Shown in pieces: positions 45,717-58,100 of a stretch of 64,000 bases of DNA (within the stretch, counting starts at the first letter, position 1; the number at the start of each line of letters is the position of its first letter). Below the pieces are notes generated by a model, which was given only the letters and a program-made list of their open reading frames with translations, did not search any database and was not told where the DNA came from. The position numbers and the translations under genes were made by a program. Source of the DNA: Tieghemostelium lacteum (Eukaryota; Evosea; Eumycetozoa; Dictyosteliales; Raperosteliaceae); NCBI GenBank assembly GCA_001606155.1, contig LODT01000037.1, positions 310,001-374,000 of the forward strand, read 5' to 3'.

Positions 45717-48089
45717 ATGACTTCACAACAAAATCCACCATTAACATATGAAACCCTTAAGATATGGGCAGTTAATAAACTTGATAAGTTACTTGGAATG
45801 GCTTCGAATGAAATTGTGGATTATATTTTGGATATGGATTCTACATCGGATGTCGAACAGTACCTTCTTAATGATCTACTAGATACTACTGCAAAATCAA
45901 AATCATTTACAAGTGATTTGATTAAAAAGATCAATTCACTGCCTAGGAAGGTTACAACTAATAAGTTTCAAAAAGTTGTAACACCTCCTACCAGTGGTAG
46001 AATCAATATAAAATCAAATCAAACCAATAATATAAAACCAAAAAATAATAGTAATGCAGTTGGTTCAGCAAAGAAAGATCAGAAGCAGCAGAAACAGAAG
46101 ATTTCTTCATTTTCAGATATACAGGTTCAGATGAGACCTGGTGAGCCTTGTGATTGTCAGGCTACTAAACACAAGTTGATAACTAATTGTTTGAATTGCG
46201 GGAAGATTGTGTGTGAACAGGAGGGTAAGGGACCTTGCCAATTCTGTCAGGTACCTTTGTTCACTAATCCCAATACAATGTCACTTCAACAACAACAGCA
46301 GTATGATAAGAGTTTAATGTCGGCTACTCAGTATAAAGACAGGATTCTCGGGTACCAAAGTACATCTGCAAAGAGAACTATAGTCTACGATGATCAGGAG
46401 GACTATTTCTCGAATAAGAATAATAAATGGTTGTCAGAAGAGGAGAGAAAAGTGGTTTCCGAGCAAGAGAAAGAGTATCTACAAAAACTAGAAGAAGAAA
46501 AGAAAAAAACAAAAATTGCATTTGATTTTGTGGGAAGGAGAATAACTGCAGTTCCTTTTGATCCTTCTGCTGTGAAGGTATCAAAAATTGAGTTTCAGTC
46601 CAATAACAATGCAAAGAACTCAAAAGACATTTCCAATACCTATTCAGAGTCTATAAAAGAGAACAAGATGGATACTGCAGAGTTTAAGTATCATCATAAT
46701 ATTAGAAAAGCTGGTAGTATGAATACAATGGATAATGCTGGGAATAATAAAGTTCAGGATTTTAATAGTATAGTGACGAAACAGTACTATGGTGTAGATG
46801 AGGATTTAATTGTACTCAAATCAAAAGAGAGTATGAATGGGGGTGCAAAACAATTGAAATATCGTGGTATTATGGAAGGACTTTGGGGCACATTTACAAA
46901 GAGATTGCCTAATAAGATATGGTATTTCAAGTACTTGGAAATGCTATCAGAACACCAGTGTAATTATTTTATAGTTTCAATTCAAAATTACTGTGAATGG
47001 GATATGTCCGGACCTGTACCCAAAGAAGTTTTGATGTTTTTGAAATTGTATAATATTGAAGCTTCCAAACTTGGAATTACACTAAATTTGAGTTTAACGC
47101 TACCCCAGAGTTTTGTATTTGGTGATGAACAGTCTGTGACTCTGGTTAGAAATGTATTGGCTAATGTCAAGAAGGAATGTGATATATCAGAGTTTACTTT
47201 GATTTTACCTAGTGGTTTTAATAGTACTTTTACCCTGCCTATTTGCGCACCAAATTCCACTAAAAGTGAGGTAAATAACGCAAAGACCTATTCGACAACT
47301 CAGACATTGTTTATTCAGAAACTTTTAGACAAAAACAAGGATATAAAGACTATGATGGTGGTCCCAAGTTTCTTTGAAATGAACCTATTACAAGGTCCAC
47401 CAACTAGACAACAGATAGAGTATTGGTTGGAGATTAGTAAATCTGTACCCTCTCAATGTCCTATAGTTTTCACAACGGTAGATGGAAGTCTACAGAACCA
47501 GACAATGCAGAAGGTTAAGAGTATATTTGAGCGTAGGGAGCTTGTACTGATTGAAAAGTATCCATATAAGGGAGGTGTAGGTCACAAGGAACATAAAGTC
47601 AGTTGGAATCCTTATGAACCACATTTTACAGACACACACCACCAGTTGGCCGGTGTTCTAGCATCACCATTTGACAGAGAATCTCTATTGGATAACATGA
47701 CATCTGTCATTGCCACCAATACATTTTTACATTTCCTTCAAGTACCTACCAACTACCAAAGTGAGTTATCATTGAGAGCAACTCTACTGGAACTCACATC
47801 CAATAATGACATTTCAGAGATATTCTCAGATCTCATTTTAACAACTTCCAACGGTCTCATTGAAAATATTAAATTGTATCTGGAGAATAATAAAAAGACA
47901 GCACTGGAACAACCCCAACAAACCAAAGATAGAAAAAAACTAGATAACAGAGAAAAGTTAATATTGGGTGAAGTCAGAGACAGATCAACCAAGTTACTAG
48001 AGTACTATAAACCCATCCAACCAAATGATTCTATTATTCAACAATTTGAATTCATTATAGATACTATAGCTCAATATTTATCAATATAA
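45717..48089 (+). CDS. ASC-1/TRIP4-like protein with a GH84-like C-terminal domain
   Basis: 790 residues from ATG 45717 (the frame upstream lacks an ATG). The N-terminal 330 residues follow TRIP4 (ASC-1): helical start (LTYETLKIWAVNKLDKLLGM), C2HC5 zinc finger (PCDCQATKHKLITNCLNCGK through CQFC, about 143-180), and the block YKDRILGYQ...RTIVYDDQEDYF...WLSEEER...DFVGRRI. TRIP4 works in transcription coactivation and ribosome-collision rescue. Instead of the usual C-terminal ASCH domain, residues from about 380 (YRGIMEGLWGTF) to 700 resemble a glycoside hydrolase 84 (O-GlcNAcase-type) barrel, ending with HHQLAGVLASPFDRESL. The catalytic Asp pair is not seen where expected (LILPSG), so that half is likely a pseudoenzyme. 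Fold match is my inference. Confidence 0.85.
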   Translation: MTSQQNPPLTYETLKIWAVNKLDKLLGMASNEIVDYILDMDSTSDVEQYLLNDLLDTTAKSKSFTSDLIKKINSLPRKVTTNKFQKVVTPPTSGRINIKSNQTNNIKPKNNSNAVGSAKKDQKQQKQKISSFSDIQVQMRPGEPCDCQATKHKLITNCLNCGKIVCEQEGKGPCQFCQVPLFTNPNTMSLQQQQQYDKSLMSATQYKDRILGYQSTSAKRTIVYDDQEDYFSNKNNKWLSEEERKVVSEQEKEYLQKLEEEKKKTKIAFDFVGRRITAVPFDPSAVKVSKIEFQSNNNAKNSKDISNTYSESIKENKMDTAEFKYHHNIRKAGSMNTMDNAGNNKVQDFNSIVTKQYYGVDEDLIVLKSKESMNGGAKQLKYRGIMEGLWGTFTKRLPNKIWYFKYLEMLSEHQCNYFIVSIQNYCEWDMSGPVPKEVLMFLKLYNIEASKLGITLNLSLTLPQSFVFGDEQSVTLVRNVLANVKKECDISEFTLILPSGFNSTFTLPICAPNSTKSEVNNAKTYSTTQTLFIQKLLDKNKDIKTMMVVPSFFEMNLLQGPPTRQQIEYWLEISKSVPSQCPIVFTTVDGSLQNQTMQKVKSIFERRELVLIEKYPYKGGVGHKEHKVSWNPYEPHFTDTHHQLAGVLASPFDRESLLDNMTSVIATNTFLHFLQVPTNYQSELSLRATLLELTSNNDISEIFSDLILTTSNGLIENIKLYLENNKKTALEQPQQTKDRKKLDNREKLILGEVRDRSTKLLEYYKPIQPNDSIIQQFEFIIDTIAQYLSI

Positions 48090-48253
48090 ACTTTACTCTA
48101 CCGTACATAGATGGTATACTTTTGTTAAATATCATCATAATTCCTCCTTTTATATACAAATGGATATTTTTAAGATTGCAGATATTTTCTAGAAATCCGA
48201 TTGAAATTTTTTTTTTAAAAAACTGATCACTTTAAATTTTAGAATTGAATAGA

Positions 48254-51200
48254 ATGGAGAGAGCAAAAATATTAATTATATTGGTTATATTTGTGATTGG
48301 TTGTTGCTCGTTTGTTCAATCACAACTCACTATTATGGGTAATATGGGTACAGCAACTACACTCTATGGACAACCTACACTATGTTCTTTTAATAGATAC
48401 TATTCATTAAATACAGATAAGACCGTGACATCTGTAATTGCAAATTTATTAACTACACAAGGATCTCTTCAAATCACAGGTACATTTCAACGAAGTGGTA
48501 TCAATGGTGCAAATGGTAAAACTGAATTTGTATATTCATTTAACATGGCAAATGTACCAGTAGGTACAAGTCAGGTATCTTTGCTCTACATGTACTCAGA
48601 TACCACTACATTTACAATAAATCCTGAATTAGTGAAATGTCTCAGTATTCCAACTCCTACAATAAACAGTACTGCATCATCCATGATATTCACTGACCGA
48701 TATCAAATTGTGATTTTTATAAAACTGGAAAATAGAGTACCTGGACTTAATGTACCTCCATTGACAAGCAGTGATTTGACGTATACTGACAATCAATTTT
48801 CAATAGTACAGATAACCTATGTCCCAGCATCCCCAAAACCATATATTCAAATGATTTTGGATTTGACAGATGCTACACAACCATCTAGTGTAGCATATTT
48901 CCAATTCACACAAGGACCTGTATCATTTTCACTTCCACTCCCATGGAATTCAGATGTTGGTGCCATTACCAAAACATCTGGAAATACCTATATACAGTAT
49001 ACTGATGGTGTTGGTTTAGAATATTTCTTTGCTGCTGTACAAAAGACTAGTTCAGCATACTTACTAGTAATATACCATTCCTATAATACAGATGAAGTCG
49101 TACCTTCTATTAGAGCATTTGGAAACACTGATAACTATACCCTTTACACAGGAGGTCGTGTTAATGCAGTAGATGATGTCTATACTGCCAGAGGTATATC
49201 TACAGTTTCAGCTACTAATGTACCATTATCCCAATACTCTGCACCTATGTTACTAAACTATAATCCAATCGAATACCTTTCAACTACAGAGAACAACATT
49301 GTTATAAATCCAGAAAGTGTTGTATCACCAGATTCACTTACATTACAAGACTTTAGTGTTGAAACAATCAGTCCATTATCACATAAGTTACATGTACAAG
49401 CCAGTGATCCAGTTGGTATAAAGTTTATAATTATAAATTATAAATTAACACAATCTGTTTTGGTACTGAATCAGTTACATCTTGTATCAGGAACAGTTTA
49501 CAATGGTGCTTGGGAAATTCCATACACTGTAATAATGAAAAAGTCAGCAACTGATGGGCTTACGTCAGTAGTCCTTGTGAACCAAGATGGTGAACAACAG
49601 ACATTTGCAGTTGGTACAATGTATAGATTACAGAATTTTAGTACTTTAGATCAAATACCTGAAAGGTTACCCCCATTTAATGATTATATAGCTACTGATT
49701 TTAGATCTATATATTTCAATGTACAATCTGTTAATTTGTCATCTCAAGGTTCAAATGTAACTTTGACATTGTGTCCTAAAGTTGCTCCTGATCATAAGGA
49801 GCTATTTTTGACATTTTTAGGACCTGGTAAAAGCTATCCGATTTTCAATAGTGTTTGGGATACAGGTTTGATATGCTTTAAATTTACAATTTATCTACCT
49901 GCTAGAATGTTTTCTGGACCACTTTTATTCGCTTTGGCAAGAGTTGACCAACAACCACCTGTTGTTATTCAACAACTATCTTACACTCATTTTTATTATA
50001 ATTTTGTAGAGAATGCAACACTGCAGATCGATACAGCTGATGCATACCAATTAGGTCCACAAGTTATCTCATTTGGACCAGGTACAAATACTTATATAAT
50101 CAATGAAAACACATCATCTAATTTTACTGCCATCCAATTCCATTTCGTTATTGATAGTGAAGAAACTGGTATGGGATCTATATCATGGAGAATTTACTAT
50201 AACAATTCTACAACTGGTATCTATAAATCTATAACTACCAAAGTGGATGCCGATTCTAATTCTCTAGTAGACGAACTCTATAGTTTCAAAGTCTATAAAT
50301 CATGTAAGGGTATGACATTACGAGCTGTTATAGTTAGTATTACAGATAAGGAGGGATCTGTATTTTCAGGTACTGATACCTATATAGGTGTAAATAACCT
50401 TAATGCTGATAAATTGGTCACATGTGAATCAATATTAGACTTAACTCCACCTACTATAACACAATTCTCTGTGTCTAGTCAATATGTCAATACCAATGCT
50501 GCATTGGCAAGCAATAGACAAGTTTCAGTTATCTTTACTGTACATGACGATTTTTCAGGTGTAAATACTCAATTTGATCCTCCAGTTCTTACACTATCTG
50601 ATAGTTCCCAAATATACCCAGACTTCCAATCCAACAATTGCCAATTGACCAAAACCAATATATCAGATGCTCAGTACACTTGTGTAGTGCAATTTGGTTT
50701 AAATTATGGTTATCCAAACACATTTTTTATTTCACATATTTCTAATGTATTCGATAACCAAATGAATATTTTGGTTTACAATGGATCTCTAACCCAATTC
50801 GGGTTCCATGGAATATTAACCACTACTGTTATGTATTTGGACCCTGAAATTACATCTACTAGTAATATTACATCTTTAGGTGGACAACTCCAAATTAATG
50901 GAATTGGTATGGTTCCTCCATCAGATGTATATATTAAATACCAAGATAGTACTACATTTATATTGGTACCTACATCAGTTGATACTGATACAATGAAAGT
51001 TATTCAAGTCAAACAGACTCTATACCCTTTCAATATTAAAGTAGTAGTAGGTGGTTCTTTGTCATCTCCAGAGTTCACAGTAACACCTACTCTTGCACCC
51101 ACACCTCCTCCAGTATCCACTCTAGAACCTGTGAAATGTGTTGGATCACCTGAATGTGGTGGACCATCAAATGGTGTTTGTACAGCTACTGGTTGCCAAT

Positions 51201-52192
51201 GTTTTGGAAATTGGACTGGAAATGGATGTCTATCTAAGCCTATAGACATACCTCCTCCTCCACCTAACCCAACAACCCCAACTACAACCCTTGTAGATAC
51301 ATCCAATGCCATAATATCAATAATCTCCATTGAAGAAGTTGATACTCAAAATAACATTGTATTTAATCACACTTTCCCAGACTGGAATTTTGAGAATACC
51401 TCAGATTCTGAATATTTATCCTACAGATATACGACACAAGTTTCCAAAAGCACATCAAACCAAGTAATTTGTAACATAACAGTTGATATCAAATGGTATA
51501 CAAAAACAGAGAATATAACATTTGCCAATGAAATTATTACAATGAGTCCATCTACAATGAAATATACTATTGATATGACAGCATTCCCATTTGACAAAGG
51601 TACCAATACACTAAGACTAAAATTGGCTGCTTCCATTTCTGATTCAGCAGCAGATGACTCTTGTACAGCCAAAGAATTTGGAACATCTAGTCAAAACAAT
51701 GATATAAAATTTATGAAACTACAAGTAAATTCACAGAGTCTTTATGGAAGATTTATAGAAAGAGGTATATTAGATGGTAGAATTGCAATGGTCTCTAATA
51801 CTATACATGAAGATGAGGCTTCACAAACTAGTGATACAACATCAACGTATATATCCATTGCCATTCCACATTATTCAACTTTAGCTCAATTAGATCCTGT
51901 AAGTTTTTCCTTTTACTTTTAAATAGTAGACAATTTCAAAATACTAATTAAAATGCTTTAAATTTTATAGGATTTCTCATTACTTGTTGATGTTGATGAA
52001 GCATCTGATAAAGATACATCAATTTGTAAATCAACATCATCAGATTCAGGTTTATCTAAAAATAAGATTATAGCAATTGCAGTGACATGTTCAGTAGTAG
52101 GAGCAGCACTCTTGGTTACAACTTTTGTAATACTATTAAAGAAATCAACTATTTTAAAAATTAAACTTATCAAATTGAAAAGTTTTCTTTAA
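48254..52192 (+). CDS. EGF/TIG membrane protein of the ComC-like type, paralogue A
   Basis: Exons 48254-51898 and 51971-52192 join over a 72-base GTAAGT..TTATAG intron to 1288 residues. Signal peptide about 1-24 (ILVIFVIGCCSFVQS). A long beta-rich ectodomain with many NxS/T sites follows, then a TIG/IPT-like unit (about 865-945), an EGF-like module (CGGPSNGVCTATGCQC), a PPPPP linker, a 200-residue C-terminal ectodomain, and the membrane segment (IIAIAVTCSVVGAALLVTTF, in exon 2) with a short basic tail. Dictyostelids carry many such proteins; ComC and relatives act in cell-cell signalling and adhesion during development. The second exon reads LDPDFSLLVDVD, matching LDPDFSVLLDTK in paralogue B. 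Confidence 0.88.
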
Positions 52193-52421
52193 CTTATATA
52201 GATAGTTGTGAACAATAAAATACATTAATAGTGAATTTTAATTATAAATATACAAGATTTATTGAAGCAAAAATCAATTTAAATTAAATCTAAAAAAAAT
52301 GATACATTGTCTTATAGAATTCGGCTTTAACCGGTTAATTACAATTTTTATACATTAAATGGTTTAATATATTTCATGAAAATTATCAAAATTTTTAATT
52401 TTTATTAACAATATTAAACTA

Positions 52422-52730
52422 ATGAATATCAATAATACACAACCAACAAATTTTAACGATATTGAATTACCAAAGGAACATTGGAACAATGAATCTGTTC
52501 AAAAATGGTGTAAGGTCATTGGAATATATGAAAATGATATAATAATTATTAGAAATTTTGAGTTAGATGGATTTAGTTTAATTTTTTTGAATAAATATGG
52601 AAATTTAGAAAAAGCATTAATATATTTAGGTGTATCACCCTCTTCTTCACTTAGAATTCTTTTAAAATTCAATCCACGTTATTATTCCTGTTTGCACGAG
52701 ATTGATGATTGGGAAGAAATAGTTAATTAA
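52422..52730 (+). CDS. Small SAM-domain-like protein
   Basis: 102 residues, intronless, ATG with A-rich context. The order HWNNESVQKWCKVIGIYEND, NFELDGFSLIFL and LGVSPSSSLRILLKF fits a sterile alpha motif (W-x-V-x-W, then DG-x-L-L, then LGI-x-R), a five-helix domain for protein or RNA binding and oligomerisation. No other domain is present, so it may cap or regulate a SAM partner. It sits between the two EGF/TIG paralogues beside the NTPase gene, reading toward it. Confidence 0.6.
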   Translation: MNINNTQPTNFNDIELPKEHWNNESVQKWCKVIGIYENDIIIIRNFELDGFSLIFLNKYGNLEKALIYLGVSPSSSLRILLKFNPRYYSCLHEIDDWEEIVN

Positions 52731-52991
52731 AAAGATGAAAAAAATGAAAAAATCAAAACAACTAATCAAAACCAATACATAATTAACTATCAGAAAACCA
52801 AAGCGTTAAAGTTTTTATTCCAAAATTTTAAAATAAATCCTTTACGATCATCTTTATGTTAAAATTTTGGTTTAAAGTAAAGTATATAGTTAGTTTAAAT
52901 TTATTGGAAAATACCAACTAATCAAGAGGAGGAGGAACATATACAAGAACAACAAAAACCATCAAAATATAAATATAATGGAACCATAAAG

Positions 52992-54542
52992 TTATGGTTT
53001 TGGTTGATAGGCCAAAATTTGATATTCAGAGAAATCAGCATTGTGCCATATATGGATTACTCCAACGCCTGATATTGATGTAGGATATTTTACAGTTTCA
53101 TTTTCTTTTCCCATTGTATAGTGGAGTACCCAAGCTTCTGATGCACCTTTTGCTTTCTTATATTCAGAACATCTATTAATGCTGTCTGAAACTTGAGTTA
53201 ATGCGGAATGGGCTACAATTTCTAATATACATTTTTTACCAACAAACTCTAGTAAAATATCAGCTCTATCTCTTTTTGTTGAACTAGTACTAACATTTGG
53301 AAAAATATTCATAAGAGGATCCCAAATCTTAATGAGGTTAACTAATTCAAAGTAATAAAAAGCTTCTGATGGAACTAAAGTGTCCTTTTTAGGTCCTGTA
53401 CCAAAACCTCTATAGTTCTTTGTTGAAACGTTTCCATTCAGTGTGAAAAATGGTGTGAGAGTTTCTACCATTTGAATGATATCAAATTCAGTATTTGTAC
53501 TCGAACGTATTTTGGGTGGAATGTTTCGATTGGATATTTTGCGTATATTGGCCAATATACAGAAATAAAGTAATTGTGATTGGATGACACATTGGGAGAT
53601 ATTAACTGATTCTGTGTCCATTTTTAATTTATAATTTAAAATACCAATTGATATCCAATATATATCTGCGTCATCTACAGTGATACCTGTGATCAAGGGT
53701 TCAGGAAAAGATCTGATATATGTCAATAATCTCTCTTTATATTGAAGAGAAGCAATTTCCAAATGAGACATCATCCATGCTACTGTAGAATACCACAATG
53801 CTCGTGGAATAAGAGAAGAGGTTACAACTTCTGACCAATCACTAAAGTATTTGTTATTACTTTTAATAACTTCATCAATTGCTCTACCACACAAATTTAC
53901 CAGTCCAGCATGCCCATTAGTCAGGTAAAATATACTTTCAACTATTTGAGGGTCTACTGTGCATTTATTGGTATCTTGGTAGATCATATATAGATTTTTA
54001 ACTTCCTCTAGGGTGAAATCATTTGCAGGAATTTGATCAATATTGTTAAAAGGAGAATATTTCCGATTTTGTTGTGTGTTAATGGAATCTCGCTGAATAG
54101 GGTATATTTGGTCTAAAAATAAGATATCAAATGACCCAATGGCAACTACAGACTTTAAATATGTGTCATATCTTTTCCAAGTTCTAAGCTGTCCAAGAAA
54201 GGATTTCTTTAGTTCTTCAGGTGCTGATAATATTCTATTAAATTTATCGATAAATAGAACAACTTTCTTCCCAAAAAAGAATTTTTTTGCTATATCATTT
54301 TGTTTATCAAACATACTAGACACATTGGTAGATGGAAATGTAGCGTTTGTATATCTATTAATATCATTTACGAAATGTCGCCAAAAACTTTCCATTGTAA
54401 AAAAATAACAGTCCAATGATATATAAACAGGGAGATAATTTTGTTTTTTGAGTTGCTCCATTAAACCCAAAACCATTGTTGTTTTTCCTGTAGAATTTGC
54501 TCCTTGAAATAAAACAAAATCTCCTCTGTTTATTTTAGCCAT
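52992..54542 (-). CDS. P-loop NTPase with possible nuclease-like C-terminus (Crinkler-type layout)
   Basis: 516 residues from the first in-frame ATG; the coding frame extends about 15 codons further upstream, so the true 5' end may lie in an unseen exon. Walker A GANSTGKTT lies near the N-terminus and Walker B is VVLFIDKFNRI, followed by helical AAA/STAND-like parts (LTNGHAGLVNLCGRAID). The last 120 residues (RADILLEFVGKKCILEIVAH...SEYKKAKGASEAWVLHY) have the D...ExA spacing of PD-(D/E)XK folds. NTPase plus such a tail is the published layout of Crinkler-type eukaryotic proteins. Which role this one has, defence, effector or housekeeping, cannot be told. Confidence 0.65.
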   Translation of the reverse strand: MAKINRGDFVLFQGANSTGKTTMVLGLMEQLKKQNYLPVYISLDCYFFTMESFWRHFVNDINRYTNATFPSTNVSSMFDKQNDIAKKFFFGKKVVLFIDKFNRILSAPEELKKSFLGQLRTWKRYDTYLKSVVAIGSFDILFLDQIYPIQRDSINTQQNRKYSPFNNIDQIPANDFTLEEVKNLYMIYQDTNKCTVDPQIVESIFYLTNGHAGLVNLCGRAIDEVIKSNNKYFSDWSEVVTSSLIPRALWYSTVAWMMSHLEIASLQYKERLLTYIRSFPEPLITGITVDDADIYWISIGILNYKLKMDTESVNISQCVIQSQLLYFCILANIRKISNRNIPPKIRSSTNTEFDIIQMVETLTPFFTLNGNVSTKNYRGFGTGPKKDTLVPSEAFYYFELVNLIKIWDPLMNIFPNVSTSSTKRDRADILLEFVGKKCILEIVAHSALTQVSDSINRCSEYKKAKGASEAWVLHYTMGKENETVKYPTSISGVGVIHIWHNADFSEYQILAYQPKP

Positions 54543-55134
54543 AAGTAAAGTGTTATCTCTTTCCAAATAAAAATACTTTCTATCTGTTCATGAATTCCAA
54601 TTGCACCGTTTGTACTAAATCTTGTTGCATATGTATACACTAAAAATTTTTTAATATAAAAACAAATCTATTCAATCCTATTAAATAATCTACATACTTT
54701 CTTATCCTTGTGTACCTATTTTGTGGTTGAACATAAGTTTAATTTTTATAAACTTTATGTTAAAAATTTAATAGTATAAATGAACAAAAGTTGATTAGAT
54801 TAGTGATAGGTGTTTAGTTTAGTTGAATAAAAAAAATATTTAAATAGAATAAATTAAACCATTTAATATATTAAAAAAAATTAAAAAAATTAAATATAAT
54901 AATATCAAATTAGGTTATAAAACATGAATAACCAATTGAGTATAAAAAATCGTATTAAGAAATTAAGATAAACATCTATTGTAAGAATTAAATACAGGTG
55001 TTTCTAATATGGTTGATTAGAAACATAGATCGTTAATATTTACTTCATAATGATTTGAAATACCCATCTTATCTTTGCTTTCAGTTCCACATCAAATTTA
55101 AAATTTTTTTATGAGGTCTGTTCATGTAATTTAT
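54543..55134. other. Spacer between the NTPase and paralogue B
   Basis: The first 200 bases may hold 5' coding or leader sequence of the NTPase gene; a T-rich acceptor-like stretch lies at about 54,640. The remainder is A/T-rich without a gene. Confidence 0.45.
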
Positions 55135-58100
55135 TTATTTAAATTCCTCCATTTTCTTTTGAAGTTTAATTTGAGTGTTTTTGTATTGTTTAGTTTTATA
55201 AATGTAATAGACTACAGAGATTGCTACTATTAAACCAAATCCAATACATCCTATGATAATACCTGCTAATTGAGCTTTTGTAAGACCCTTGTTTTTACTT
55301 TCTGAACACATGGAATTTGGTGAGGAATCAGAAGTTACAGGTTTAGTATCAAGAAGAACAGAGAAATCAGGGTCTAACAATGCATTGAATCTATAGTTTG
55401 GAATCTTAATTCCAATGAGATTACTAATAGATGTTGCAGTTTGTTCCTGAACAGTTGTAGTTGTACTATTATAGAATGTATTGGAAACAGATTGAACTCT
55501 GTTATCTATAATAGCTCTTTTTACAAATCTTGCATAAAGACTGTTTTCATTTAATTGCAATTTAACAAAATCAGTTCCATTGTCAATGAGAGAACCTTGT
55601 TCTTGACTGGTACATGATGATTGAATGTTATTAGATTCAAAAGTTGCAGTCATCATCAGTTCAAGACTGTTTAGATTCGATGTGAATTCATAATGGTTCA
55701 ATGAAATCTTGTATTTGATAGTTGATGGTTTCATATCAAGAACTTCATTGGCAAATACAATGGATTGCTCTTGAGTGAAATATTGAATATTCACAGTTAT
55801 GTTGGTGACTTTTCCATTGTTTGTAAGTCCACTAGTATATTGGAACTCTTGAATTGTGGATCTTGGTAATGAGAGATTTCTGAAATACCAAGTATCAAAT
55901 TTATGATCAGCAACAATAGTTCCATCAATTTTGATTTCTCTGAGTGATAGAATGTTGATTAAAGATCTCAATGTTGCAGTTTCACCATTTGGAAGAGGGA
56001 TTTCATTGTCAATTGTTGGATTAGTATTGTTGATTGTTGGAGTGATGATAACAACCTTTGAAAGACAATCAAAACCAGACCAACCTTCTGAACATTTACA
56101 ACCAAATGAGGTACATAAACCATTAGTTGGACCACCACATTGAGGTGTACCTGGACATATTGGTGTAACTACAGGTTGACCACTACCATTCCCATCAATA
56201 TAGTTATTAGAGGTGTGATTATTTAGAATTATAGTCACGTTTTTAATAACCTGATTAGGTACTGGTTTAATAACTAAGATTACATGTTCATAGAATGTTG
56301 CATTGTGGATAGATGTAGATGATTCATAGGTTACATTTACTTTTGGTACCTCGGGTGAATATCTTTCACTACCAAAATTGTGACCTATAATAGTTAACTC
56401 ACCATCTTCATCAATTGGTAGAACTGAAGTAATCACAGGTTGGGTTTGAGAAAATGTAGCATCAAAGTAATTGGTTAACCCAGCCTCTATTATATTATTT
56501 GGAGATGATCCACCAAAGTTTAGTGAACTATCAGTGTAACCATAAATACCAAGGTACACTTTCCCTTCTGGGTATCCAAATCCAAATGGAAGATCAAAGG
56601 CACATGAAAATGTAGCTGTTGAGTTTCCATCCGTTGCACTGACTAATGTGGACTTGGATTCAGTTTGTTTGAACATTCCAGCATAGAGATAACATGTTGG
56701 TGTTATATAAGTTATAACTTTACTGTTAGTATCAGTAATGTTAAATGTAATCTCCAAATGTCTATTAGAAGAACTGACATCAACAAATTCAGGACTGAAA
56801 GTTACAGAGACGATAGAAGGTGGTACTAAATCAGTACTTGGAATCACACCACAATCAGTACCAATAGTTCTATTGATTGGCAAATCAATGTTATCTAGAA
56901 TCTTCATGAAAGGGTCAACAAAAGGTTTCTTACCAAATTCTTGATAAATGTAAGTCAAGTTATTGTACACACTCTTAGCGCCACTATTATCAACAAGTTC
57001 TACATAGCTAATTCTGAATGACTGTGCTATACATTGTGGTGGAATTGTAATGTTAATTGAGAATACTGGGTTGATGGATAGTTGTTGACTTTCAGGTACA
57101 TAATCAAACACCAAAGGTACAAATGGATTCTTATCAGTTGTAATAAAAACTTTGGCATATTTAAGACCATTGTATTGCTCCTCAATGTAAAATGTCCAAT
57201 CTATTTGACCACCTGTTCCTTGTTCAATGGCACCACTTCTATCTAGCCTTGTAATCAAGGGTGGCATTCTATCAGCATACTGTGTTTTTATCTTCAATTG
57301 ACCGGAATCTGGCAAAAATGAGTGTAGATATTCCATTGAATTATAATAGATAACATATGGTACAACACCTGAGAATGCACGTGGTTCCAATACAAAATCA
57401 CCAGTATACATATTAAAATTCTTATTCCATCTTGCAAAGAATGATATATCTTTATCCAGTTTCAAAACTACCTTAACACTAAGAATTGGATTGGGTTGAG
57501 TGAAATTAATAAACATTATATTTTCACAATTAATTTCTGATAAATCACATTCTTCAACCAAAAATGCAACATAGTTAATTCTATTGGTATTTTGCTCATC
57601 TAATTAAGTGAGTTATTATTAGTATTAATATAAATGGGTCTATAATAGCAAAATATACATACATTCACTAGGTTCTGGAATATTAGGGAATTTGAATGGA
57701 AGTATTTGGAATGGACTGACATTAATTTCATGATCAAATGTAAATATGAATCCTTGGTGATCCATTGGGTAGACATTAAAGAAGTATCCGTCTTGGTAGA
57801 TGTCAGTATAGTCAAGATATTTTTGGAAAATACCATTTTTAATATCACCTTCAACAAGGTCATGAGGAAGTAGGGATATTTCTGATTCTTGGTTACCCAG
57901 AATAAATATTTTTAGAATACCAGATCCACTAGCAGCTTGGGCTCTTATTAACATGGTACAGCCCTTTAGTGGAATGAATTCAACTAGACCAGTTAGAGTG
58001 GTACCTGAAATGTCATCTATAGAACCAGTTTCTTGATTGAAAATAATATTCTCAGAATCCAATGCCAATACAGTTGTAGAAAAATATTCTGAGACATATA

